Below, piece by piece: positions 16,052 through 23,368 of a DNA stretch of 37,963 bases (within the stretch, counting starts at the first letter, position 1; every line of letters starts with the position of its first letter). The position numbers and the translations under genes are program-made. The stretch comes from Flavobacteriaceae bacterium (GTDB lineage: Bacteria > Bacteroidota > Bacteroidia > Flavobacteriales > Flavobacteriaceae): contig JAGQYS010000061.1 in the NCBI GenBank assembly GCA_020435965.1, positions 1 to 37,963 on the forward strand, read 5' to 3'. The notes under the pieces were generated by a model. The model searched no databases and was not told the DNA's origin. It saw only the letters and a list, made by a program, of their open reading frames with translations.

Positions 16052-17896
16052 ATGGCAGATATTATTCAATTATTACCAGATCATGTAGCCAATCAAATTG
16101 CGGCAGGCGAAGTTGTGCAACGACCAGCTTCCGTTGTCAAAGAACTTTTGGAAAATGCTATTGATGCAGATGCTACAGTGATAAAGCTCATTATAAAAGA
16201 TGCTGGTAAAACCTTAATACAAGTTATAGATAACGGAAAAGGCATGAGTGTTACAGATGCTCGTTTGAGCTTTGAACGTCATGCAACATCAAAAATTAAA
16301 GCAGCAGAAGATTTGTTTAATCTGCACACCAAAGGGTTTAGAGGCGAAGCTTTGGCAAGTATCGCAGCCATTGCACATGTAGAGCTGAAAACCAAACAAC
16401 AGCAAGACGAAATTGGTACTCATATTAAAATTGAAGGTAGCGAGGTTGTGTCTCAAGAAGTGGTTGTAACGCCTAATGGAACTTCAATTTCTGTTAAAAA
16501 TTTATTTTACAACATTCCTGCGAGACGAAATTTCTTAAAAAGCAATACTGTTGAAACACGCCATATCATTGATGAGTTTCATCGTGTTGCATTGGCACAT
16601 CCAAACATAGAGTTTTCTTTATACAATAATGGAAGTGAATTGTTTCATCTTCCTGTTAGTAATTATAGACAGCGTTTAGTTAATACTTTTGGTAGTAAAA
16701 CCAACGAAAAATTAGTTCCTGTTGAAGAAGAAACCGAAGTACTTAAAATATCTGGATTTGTTGTAAAACCTGAATTTGCTAAGAAAACTCGTGGTGAACA
16801 GTTCTTTTTTGTAAATAACAGATTTATAAAAAGTTCGTACTTAAACCATTCGGTTAATGCCGCCTTTGAAGGCTTGTTAAAACCAAATACACATGCGTCT
16901 TATTTTTTATATCTGACTGTAAATCCTAAAAGTATTGATATAAACATTCATCCTACAAAAACAGAAATTAAGTTTGATGATGAACATACTTTGTACGCTA
17001 TTTTGCGTTCTGCTGTAAAGCATAGTTTGGGTCAGTTTAACATTGCACCAGTTTTAGATTTTGAGCATGACAGCAATTTAGATACACCTTACAGCTATCA
17101 AAACAAAACAGCTCAAAGTCCAATGGTTGAGGTAGATAGAACTTTCAACCCTTTTAAAGAAGAAAAACCTTCAGGCTCTGTAAAACAAACTTATAAAAAA
17201 CAAAACACAAGTAGTTGGGAAAGCTTGTATGTTGGTTTAGAATCCAAGAGTAATGGTGATTCTGAAGAGTTTAGCGAATTACATTTTGAAAGTGAAGATG
17301 AAGCGTTGACTATGTTTAATGACCAAGCTAAAGAAACACAGAAAACCTTTCAGCTTAAAAACAAATACATTATAAATACCATAAAATCTGGTATGTTGGT
17401 TATTGATCAGCATCGTGCACACCAACGCATTTTGTATGAAGAGTTTTTACAGCAAATCACTATAAAAGAAGCTATTAGTCAGCAATTACTATTCCCTATT
17501 GCATTGCATTTTGACACACAAGAAATAAGAGTTCTGGAAACCTTAAAGCCACAATTGGAACAAACAGGATTTATGTTTTCTAAGTTTGAAGAAGATGGTG
17601 TCGAACTTCAAGGTATTCCAACGTCTGTAACTAATAGTCAAGCGTCATTTGTGCTAGAACAATTAATTCATGATGCACAGCATGAAGTACCAGACAGTCA
17701 TTTTAGTCAGACAGATATGTTAGCAAAGTCTTTAGCAAAGTCTTTAGCTATAAGAACTGGACAACAACTCACCAACGAAGAACAAGAGCATTTGGTAAAT
17801 AAATTATTTGCTTGTAAAGAACCAACCACAACACCAACTAATAAACCAACGTTTATAACTATGAATGTTGATGATTTAGATAAAAAATTCATGTAA
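16052..17896 (+). CDS. mutL: DNA mismatch repair protein MutL
   Basis: This 614-residue MutL couples MutS mismatch recognition to strand removal. The N-terminal GHKL ATPase is intact: catalytic ELLENAIDAD (about 31-40), VIDNGKGM, and TKGFRGEALASIA, followed by the transducer domain with NNRFIKSSYL and DINIHPTKTEIKF. After a low-complexity linker (about 340-430) comes the dimerisation domain. Its endonuclease motif reads DQHRAHQRILYE (452-463), with Arg for Ala and Gln458 where endonuclease-active MutLs have a metal-binding Glu. The later Cys/His motifs are also altered (FACKEP...NKPTF for CPHGRP). Codons 557-564 are a perfect 12-bp tandem duplication (LAKSLAKS). It sits 4 bp before rhomboid copy 1. 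Confidence 0.96.
   Translation: MADIIQLLPDHVANQIAAGEVVQRPASVVKELLENAIDADATVIKLIIKDAGKTLIQVIDNGKGMSVTDARLSFERHATSKIKAAEDLFNLHTKGFRGEALASIAAIAHVELKTKQQQDEIGTHIKIEGSEVVSQEVVVTPNGTSISVKNLFYNIPARRNFLKSNTVETRHIIDEFHRVALAHPNIEFSLYNNGSELFHLPVSNYRQRLVNTFGSKTNEKLVPVEEETEVLKISGFVVKPEFAKKTRGEQFFFVNNRFIKSSYLNHSVNAAFEGLLKPNTHASYFLYLTVNPKSIDINIHPTKTEIKFDDEHTLYAILRSAVKHSLGQFNIAPVLDFEHDSNLDTPYSYQNKTAQSPMVEVDRTFNPFKEEKPSGSVKQTYKKQNTSSWESLYVGLESKSNGDSEEFSELHFESEDEALTMFNDQAKETQKTFQLKNKYIINTIKSGMLVIDQHRAHQRILYEEFLQQITIKEAISQQLLFPIALHFDTQEIRVLETLKPQLEQTGFMFSKFEEDGVELQGIPTSVTNSQASFVLEQLIHDAQHEVPDSHFSQTDMLAKSLAKSLAIRTGQQLTNEEQEHLVNKLFACKEPTTTPTNKPTFITMNVDDLDKKFM
17720..17748 (+). repeat. in-frame 12-bp tandem repeat in mutL
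   Basis: TTAGCAAAGTCT occurs twice in a row, then TTAGC of a third copy, encoding LAKS-LAKS-LA in the MutL C-terminal domain. Slippage would change the protein by four residues without shifting the frame. Confidence 0.7.
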
Positions 17897-17900
17897 AATT

Positions 17901-18668
17901 ATGATGAGGATTACAGAAACAGTAAAGCATTTGTTGATTATAAACGTCTTGATGTTTATCGGAACCATTGCAGTAGGCAACGACTTGTTTTACAAATGGT
18001 TTGCTTTATATTTTCCAAAGAATGAATTGTTTCAACCTTGGCAAATAATTACGCATATGTTTATGCATGGTGGAGCTAGTACTGCAAATTTTAGTATAGC
18101 TCATATTTTGTTTAATATGTTCGCTTTATGGATGTTTGGTACAGCAGTTGAGCAACAATTGGGAAGTAAAAAATTCTTGTTTATTTATATTTCTGCTGGA
18201 CTTGGAGCTGTCTTGTTTCAGTTAGGCTACTATTACTTTAACTATTTACCTCTACATGCAGATTTAATAGGTTCTGGGTTAACAAGCGATCAGATTGTTC
18301 AAATGCTTTCATCAAACAAAGCTATTGAAGGCATTTCACAAGCTCAATTTTCAGACCTCAAACAATTATTTCCTATTTACAATGTTTCTATGGTTGGAGC
18401 CTCTGGTTGTATTATGGGAGTTTTGGCAGCCTTTGGGATGATGAATCCTGAAGCTAAACTTATGCTTATCTTTTTACCAATACCAATAAAGGCAAAGTAC
18501 TTTATTCCAGGTATTATCATTTTAGATATCATTTCGGCTTTAACTGGGCAATCATTTTTTAGTCCTAGTAATACGGCTTATATGGCTCACGTTGGTGGTG
18601 CATTAACAGGTTTCTTCATTATGTGGTATTGGCGAAAAAATCAGTTTAATAAAAATAGATGGAACTAA
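17901..18668 (+). CDS. rhomboid family intramembrane serine protease (copy 1)
   Basis: This 255-residue rhomboid has about six membrane helices. The L1-loop/helix 2 segment contains THMFMHGGASTANFSIAHILFNMFALWMFG. The catalytic serine is in VGASG (S168) on helix 4 and the catalytic His in MAHVGGALTG (H230) on helix 6, giving the Ser-His dyad. Rhomboids cleave transmembrane segments of membrane proteins; the substrate is unknown. The insertion between helices 3 and 4 (about 115-160) is soluble and variable. It lies 4 bp after mutL and directly abuts the second rhomboid gene. Confidence 0.93.
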   Translation: MMRITETVKHLLIINVLMFIGTIAVGNDLFYKWFALYFPKNELFQPWQIITHMFMHGGASTANFSIAHILFNMFALWMFGTAVEQQLGSKKFLFIYISAGLGAVLFQLGYYYFNYLPLHADLIGSGLTSDQIVQMLSSNKAIEGISQAQFSDLKQLFPIYNVSMVGASGCIMGVLAAFGMMNPEAKLMLIFLPIPIKAKYFIPGIIILDIISALTGQSFFSPSNTAYMAHVGGALTGFFIMWYWRKNQFNKNRWN

Positions 18669-19541
18669 ATGACATCGCTAACTCAAGACATTCAAGATAA
18701 GTTAAAACGACTTACAGCTTTTGAAAAGATAATAACTATAAATGTAATTATCTTTTTTGTTGGTCGGCTTATTACTGCTTTTAGTGATGTGGCAAGAACG
18801 TCAAGTCTAAACTGGTTGGAATTGCCAAAGGAGTTTTCAGCATTTATAGTAAAACCTTGGAGTATCATTACCTATGGTTTTACACATATCGAGTTATGGC
18901 ATTTGTTTATGAACATGTTGGTTTTGTATTTTGTTGGTCGCTCGTTTTCTAATTTGTTCAACATAAAAACGTCTCTCAACATTTACTTTTTAGGAATTAT
19001 TTCAGGTGGTTTGGCTTATATGCTTACCTATGCTTTATTTCCTAATTTTCTAAATTATGCTGGCTCACTCGTTGGAGCATCAGCTGGAGTTAGAGCAACC
19101 TTGATTTTTTTATGTGCTTATATGCCACATTATGAAATGCGATTAGGTTCACTGCGCTTTAAGTTGATGTATGTTGGTTTTATAATGGTTGCATTAGACT
19201 TGTTAGGGTTGTTTGGAAATAATTCAGGAGGTAACATTGCACATCTTGGAGGTGATGCATTGGGTTATTTTTATGCGATGCGTTTGCGACAAGGGACTGA
19301 CATTGGCAAAGGTTTTGAAAAGCTTATGGATGCATTTTTTGGACTGTTTTCGTTTACAAAAAAGTCAAAACTAAAAACGGTTTATAAGGACAAAACTAAG
19401 GTAGGAGGTTATACTAAAGGTGAATTTAATGAGTTTAATAACCAGAAGAAAATAGATGTTATTTTAGATAAAATAAGTAAGAGTGGTTACGAAAGTCTGA
19501 CCAAAGAAGAAAAGGAATTTTTATTTAGAGCGGGAAAATGA
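18669..19541 (+). CDS. rhomboid family intramembrane serine protease (copy 2)
   Basis: This 290-residue second rhomboid starts immediately after the first gene's stop. Its helices include HIELWHLFMNMLVLYFVGRSF, the Ser motif GASAG (S138), and the His motif NIAHLGGDALG (H192). The Ser motif is GxSA rather than the canonical GxSG, so activity is probable but not certain. A cytosolic C-terminal tail of about 80 residues ends in VILDKISKSGYESLTKEEKEF, a conserved tail I associate with flavobacterial rhomboids (DUF6576-like, from memory). The tandem pair may form a heteromeric or sequential protease system. Confidence 0.9.
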   Translation: MTSLTQDIQDKLKRLTAFEKIITINVIIFFVGRLITAFSDVARTSSLNWLELPKEFSAFIVKPWSIITYGFTHIELWHLFMNMLVLYFVGRSFSNLFNIKTSLNIYFLGIISGGLAYMLTYALFPNFLNYAGSLVGASAGVRATLIFLCAYMPHYEMRLGSLRFKLMYVGFIMVALDLLGLFGNNSGGNIAHLGGDALGYFYAMRLRQGTDIGKGFEKLMDAFFGLFSFTKKSKLKTVYKDKTKVGGYTKGEFNEFNNQKKIDVILDKISKSGYESLTKEEKEFLFRAGK

Positions 19542-19546
19542 TATTT

Positions 19547-19623
19547 CAGTAAGCAGTAAGCAGTAAGCAGTAAGCAGTAAGCAGTAGCCAGTCATCAGTC
19601 ATCAGTCATCAGTCATCAGTCAT
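19547..19623 (+). repeat. heptanucleotide tandem repeat array
   Basis: Eleven perfect 7-bp units without gaps: five CAGTAAG (19547-19581), one CAGTAGC (19582-19588), five CAGTCAT (19589-19623). It fills nearly the whole gap between rhomboid copy 2 and the EEP gene, ending 12 bp before the latter's ATG. All units begin CAG. The array is not CRISPR: there are no spacers. Confidence 0.95.
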
Positions 19624-19635
19624 CCAACATAACAA

Positions 19636-20661
19636 ATGAAAAAGCTAAGTTTTGTAAATAAGGTGATTTTTTCAATCAATTCGCTCTTTGCATTGATGCT
19701 ACTTCTGTCTTACATACTTCCATATGTTGCTCCAAATCGTTTTGCAATTTTAGCAGTTTTAAGTTTAGCAGTTCCTTTTTTAATACTTTCAAACATCCTG
19801 TTTTTGTTGTATTGGCTAATGAATGTAAAAAAGCAATTGTTGCTTTCGTTATTTGTATTGGTTTTAGGTTTTAAGCATGTTGGTTCCCTATATAAGTTTT
19901 CAAGTTCTAAAAATATTGACAACGAGAATAATCTCACGATAATGAACTATAATGTTCGGTTGTTTAATTTATACAACTGGATTCCAGGCAATAACGTACA
20001 ACAAGAGATTGTCGATTTTATAAAAAGTGAAGCTCCAGATGTTATCAGCTTTCAGGAATACCATCCTCATGAAAGCATTGATTTGTCATTTTATAAATAT
20101 AAGTATGAAGAGCTATCTGGAAAAAGGATTAAATATGGTCAGGCTATTTTCTCAAAATTTCCAATAATAAAATCAGGTTCTATCGAGTTTCCAAATACAG
20201 CTAATAATGCCATTTATGCTGATGTTGTAAAAGGTTCTGACACGATAAGAATATACAATGTGCATTTACAATCTTTAGGAATTGATACTAATAATGAAGA
20301 ACTTTCAACAGATAATTCTGAACGATTGATTAAACGAGCGAGTGAAACCTTTAAGATGCAGCAATTTCAGTCGGAGTTGTTTTTATTGCATAAAAAACAA
20401 TCGCCTCATAGAATGATTATTTGTGGCGACTTTAATAACACAGCTTATTCTTACATTTATAAAGAAATTAAAGGCGATTTGGTAGATGCGTTTGGAGCTG
20501 CAGGAAATGGCTTTGGTAGAACTTTTGATTTTAAATATTTTCCAATTAGAATCGATTTTATCTTAGTTGATAAAGCATTTAAAATCAACGGTTTTAAAAC
20601 CTACAATAAAAAGCTATCTGATCATTTTCCAATTCGTACTAAGGTTAGTTTACATCAATAA
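19636..20661 (+). CDS. membrane-anchored endonuclease/exonuclease/phosphatase (EEP) family protein
   Basis: This 341-residue protein has three N-terminal membrane helices (about 8-30, 36-60, 67-80) and an extracytoplasmic EEP domain. Catalytic motifs are MNYNVRLFN (N106), SFQEY (E141), YNVHLQS (H210), GDFNN (D265, N267), RIDFILV (D306) and the final SDHFPI (D329-H330). The fold covers DNases, inositol phosphatases and sphingomyelinases, and the substrate cannot be read from sequence. The topology suggests action outside the cytoplasm on nucleic acid, phospholipid or sugar phosphate. The ATG follows the heptamer array by 12 bp. Its 3' end overlaps the convergent DUF6122 gene by 12 bp. Confidence 0.9.
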   Translation: MKKLSFVNKVIFSINSLFALMLLLSYILPYVAPNRFAILAVLSLAVPFLILSNILFLLYWLMNVKKQLLLSLFVLVLGFKHVGSLYKFSSSKNIDNENNLTIMNYNVRLFNLYNWIPGNNVQQEIVDFIKSEAPDVISFQEYHPHESIDLSFYKYKYEELSGKRIKYGQAIFSKFPIIKSGSIEFPNTANNAIYADVVKGSDTIRIYNVHLQSLGIDTNNEELSTDNSERLIKRASETFKMQQFQSELFLLHKKQSPHRMIICGDFNNTAYSYIYKEIKGDLVDAFGAAGNGFGRTFDFKYFPIRIDFILVDKAFKINGFKTYNKKLSDHFPIRTKVSLHQ

Positions 20662-20958
20662 ACAATCTGCATAGTCTGCCAAAATGTGAATACAAAGACC
20701 TATGCCTAGTAACCTTGTCACTTTAGGAATTAGCAGTAACATATAAATCACAATTGCAAAGTAGGAGTGAAGTGGATGAAAATTGATACTACATCTGTTA
20801 GCATCATAAATTGGATTTGCCAAAACATGATCTAAATCGATAACAAAAGTGAGTATCATGATTAAAAAAGCCATTTTCCATTTCGGTTTAAAAAAGAAAA
20901 GAGCCACAAGTAAAGGGACTATAAAATGAATGCCATAATGTACAGCAGTCTGTAGCAT
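20650..20958 (-). CDS. DUF6122-like small membrane protein
   Basis: This 102-residue protein has about three or four membrane helices carrying conserved polar residues: HYGIH (7-11), DLDH (41-44), NRCSINFHPLH (54-64) and HILADYADC (91-99). This His/Asp/Cys-rich pattern in the membrane resembles the YdjM/YbcI-type membrane metal-dependent hydrolases, and I recall it as DUF6122. A metal-dependent role is inferred. Its start overlaps the wbqC-like stop by 1 bp, and it ends the parAB-to-DUF6122 run. The 3' end overlaps the convergent EEP gene by 12 bp, with no terminator between them. Confidence 0.75.
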   Translation of the reverse strand: MLQTAVHYGIHFIVPLLVALFFFKPKWKMAFLIMILTFVIDLDHVLANPIYDANRCSINFHPLHSYFAIVIYMLLLIPKVTRLLGIGLCIHILADYADCLLM

Positions 20959-21575
20959 TAGCTTAAAGTTTGAGCTTTTAAATAAGTTACTGCATTTGGA
21001 CCTTCATTAAACAGTAAATCTAGAATACTTAAATTACCAATAAAGCCATGTTTGTCACTAAACACTTGCTTATACTCAGAGAATTTATAAGTCTTTTCTT
21101 TTCTTACATTGGCTAAGTAACGAAAATCGTTAATGTTTGTTGGTTCTTTTTCAAAAACACTCGTTTTACTGAAGTCTAAATCCCATTGTAAACACTCGAA
21201 AATGGTTTCTAAGCACTTAAAATTAAAATCCATCATGTTCTCTTGTTTAGTATGGAAAAGAGGAGCAAGGTCATGTTCGTAAAATTCAAAGAAAGGTGAT
21301 GTACTGTAAGCACTTAATAAGGATTTCCAATGCAAAGCTTGCCATTTTTCTTCATTATGTATTTTAATGTCTCGATACAGTTGTCTGTTTTTTTGAGAAA
21401 ATACTACTGGAACTGTTAATGATAATTTTCCGTTGGCAGCATAAATGTTGGTTCGGTTTCTGTAGGTCTGTTTTTGGTAAGTATCGTTAACTTCAAACAC
21501 CAATTTATTTGCCTTTACTATGGCAACGCAATGTGAAATACTAGGAAAATACGTTGGATGTACTAGAGTGTTCAT
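20958..21575 (-). CDS. WbqC family protein
   Basis: This 205-residue protein has the WbqC-like opening LVHPTYFPSISHCVAIVKAN and the diagnostic YQKQTYRNRTNIYAANGK plus LTVPV segments. Some WbqC members sit in O-antigen clusters and are thought to act in nucleotide-sugar or amino-sugar modification, but the activity of this lepB-linked branch is not established. No signal peptide or membrane helix is evident. It lies downstream of lepB, separated by a palindromic repeat element. Confidence 0.85.
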   Translation of the reverse strand: MNTLVHPTYFPSISHCVAIVKANKLVFEVNDTYQKQTYRNRTNIYAANGKLSLTVPVVFSQKNRQLYRDIKIHNEEKWQALHWKSLLSAYSTSPFFEFYEHDLAPLFHTKQENMMDFNFKCLETIFECLQWDLDFSKTSVFEKEPTNINDFRYLANVRKEKTYKFSEYKQVFSDKHGFIGNLSILDLLFNEGPNAVTYLKAQTLS

Positions 21576-21586
21576 TTACAGTGTAC

Positions 21587-21685
21587 TGTCATTCCTGCGA
21601 AAGCAGGAATCTAATTTATATTGTTTAAACCAGTGGATTCCGCATCACACTTCGACTGCGCTCAGTGAGACAATGCGGAATGACA
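21587..21685. repeat. palindromic dispersed repeat (REP/MITE-like)
   Basis: A 99-bp element bounded by TGTCATTCC and GGAATGACA (9-bp terminal inverted repeats). The left part is a perfect hairpin ATTCCTGC-GAAA-GCAGGAAT (21591-21610). The right part pairs ATTCCGCAT (21637-21645) with ATGCGGAAT (21673-21681) around a loop containing CTTCGACTGCGCTCAG. It has no coding capacity. Elements of the GTCATTCCTGCGAAAGCAGGAAT type recur in many bacterial genomes. Here it sits between lepB and wbqC on the same transcript. Confidence 0.85.
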
Positions 21686-21695
21686 AAAGTAACTT

Positions 21696-23306
21696 TTAAC
21701 TGTTTGCTTTCTTACGCTTACGCCATTTGCTAAAACCAATCCAACCAAATAACACGACTAAAAACGGAATTAAGTAAGAAACACGTTCGCCACTTCCACT
21801 AACAGTAGTAAAGACCCTGTCCCAACGAATGTTCCAATTTTTAATACCATTATTAAAATTACCAATACTCATCCAAATAAAAACAGGTTTACCAACCACG
21901 TGATCAAAAGGCACAAATCCCCAAGCTCTTGCATCTAAAGAGTTGTTTCTGTTGTCTCCCATCATCCAATAATAATCTTGTTTAAAGGTGTAATTGGTTG
22001 CCAATTCACCATTGATGTAAATATTATCGCCTTCTACTCTAACATCGTTTCTCTCATATTCTGAAATAACACGTTTGTAAAGTGGTAATACTTTGGAGTT
22101 TAATTCAATTGTTTTACCAGCTTCAGGAATGTACAGTGGTCCAAAAAAGTCATTGTTCCAATTATAGTTAGGATTGTGTGGAAAAATATTTGGGTCGCGT
22201 TCACCTTTAGGTGAAGCGTATCTCACAATATCTGCAACACTAGGATGGTTTTTAAACATGGCAATCGCCTTATCTGTCGCTGCTGGAATAATGATTTTTT
22301 TCCCATCAGGACTATAAATACCATCAGTGATGTCGTATCTGTTGTACAGCTGTTCAACTATAGTTCTATCAAACCCTTTGCCTTCTTTTAGAATGACTTC
22401 GTAGCTAAATTGTAATTCAGCACGATCAGGTAATTCGTTTTTCTTTCCATTAATGTAAACAAAACCATTTCTAATTTCAAGAGAATCACCTGGAACACCA
22501 ACACAGCGTTTTACCAAGTTGGTTTTTTTGTCAATAGGTTTATAGTAGTTTCTATCAGGTCGAAAATTATTCATATCCAGCAAAGTGTCTGCTGGTTGAT
22601 TAAATACAACAATTTCATTTCTATCTATTTTTTCAAAACCTGGTAGCCTCATATAAGGCAATTGCAATTTGTTTTGCCAAGCTGTTTCACGTTTTGAATA
22701 ATCATCATTAAACAGATATGATTTTTTCTTCAATTTTGGTAGTGTATCGTGTACCATTGGAGCAGCAACAGTTGTCATTGGTACACGTGCTCCATAATTG
22801 TATTTACTTACCAATAGGAAATCTCCAACTAATAACGATTTCTCCAATGACGAAGATGGAATCACATAAGGCTGCATAAAATACGTATGCACTAAAGTAG
22901 CTGCTACAATTGCAAATAAAATAGAATTAACCCATTCACCAGACGACGATTTTGGATTACCACTTCTGTCCTTAACATGTTCAACATCAACCATATAATT
23001 CAGGTAGTAGTTATAAAATCCAAGGGTTACTACTGCTAGAAAAGTGTCTGTATAAGTGTTTTTTCCAAAACTTCTAGCTGTTTCAACCCAAATTACTGGA
23101 AACATAATGAGGTTAATGATTGGAAGAAATAATAAAATAGTCCACCAAGGCGAACGATTGATAATCTTCATTAAAACAATGGCATTGTAAACAGGAACAA
23201 AGGCTTCCCAAGCTTTTCTACCAGCTTTTATGTAGAGTTTCCAAGTGCCAAGTCCATGTATTACTTGAATTATTATAAAAAAGATAAACCATTCTGTCCA
23301 AGTCAT
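21696..23306 (-). CDS. lepB: signal peptidase I with N-terminal DUF5684-like extension
   Basis: This 536-residue leader peptidase is much longer than E. coli LepB. Residues 1-105 carry several membrane helices and match a DUF5684-type module (KAGRKAWEAFVPVYNAIVLMKI). A helix at about 127-146 precedes the catalytic VIPSSSLEKSLLVGD, where S153 is the nucleophile (Leu replaces the usual Met after it). The general base is K266 in LVKRCVGVPGD, and box E is MMGDNRNNSLDARAWGFVP. Between boxes there is a large insertion of about 150 residues. A C-terminal membrane helix ends in a Lys/Arg tail. It removes signal peptides from Sec-exported proteins. It is 62 bp downstream of dapB in the parA run. Confidence 0.95.
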   Translation of the reverse strand: MTWTEWFIFFIIIQVIHGLGTWKLYIKAGRKAWEAFVPVYNAIVLMKIINRSPWWTILLFLPIINLIMFPVIWVETARSFGKNTYTDTFLAVVTLGFYNYYLNYMVDVEHVKDRSGNPKSSSGEWVNSILFAIVAATLVHTYFMQPYVIPSSSLEKSLLVGDFLLVSKYNYGARVPMTTVAAPMVHDTLPKLKKKSYLFNDDYSKRETAWQNKLQLPYMRLPGFEKIDRNEIVVFNQPADTLLDMNNFRPDRNYYKPIDKKTNLVKRCVGVPGDSLEIRNGFVYINGKKNELPDRAELQFSYEVILKEGKGFDRTIVEQLYNRYDITDGIYSPDGKKIIIPAATDKAIAMFKNHPSVADIVRYASPKGERDPNIFPHNPNYNWNNDFFGPLYIPEAGKTIELNSKVLPLYKRVISEYERNDVRVEGDNIYINGELATNYTFKQDYYWMMGDNRNNSLDARAWGFVPFDHVVGKPVFIWMSIGNFNNGIKNWNIRWDRVFTTVSGSGERVSYLIPFLVVLFGWIGFSKWRKRKKANS

Positions 23307-23368
23307 AACCTTACTATTTTTGTTAGTTTGTTATTCTAAAATCTATATTGTTACACAAATAAAAGGCA

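Noticed and set aside
18669..19541. Second rhomboid as an inactive pseudoprotease
   Set aside because: S138 and H192 are both present and GxSA motifs occur in rhomboids, so loss of activity is not supported by sequence alone.
19547..19623. Possible CRISPR array
   Set aside because: Units are contiguous 7-mers with no spacers, and no cas gene is nearby.
21900..21905. CACGTG cores (also near 10958 and 22782) as possible parS sites for the nearby ParB
   Set aside because: Flanks (for example CAACCACGTGATC) do not match the TGTTnCACGTGnAACA pattern, and they fall inside coding sequence.
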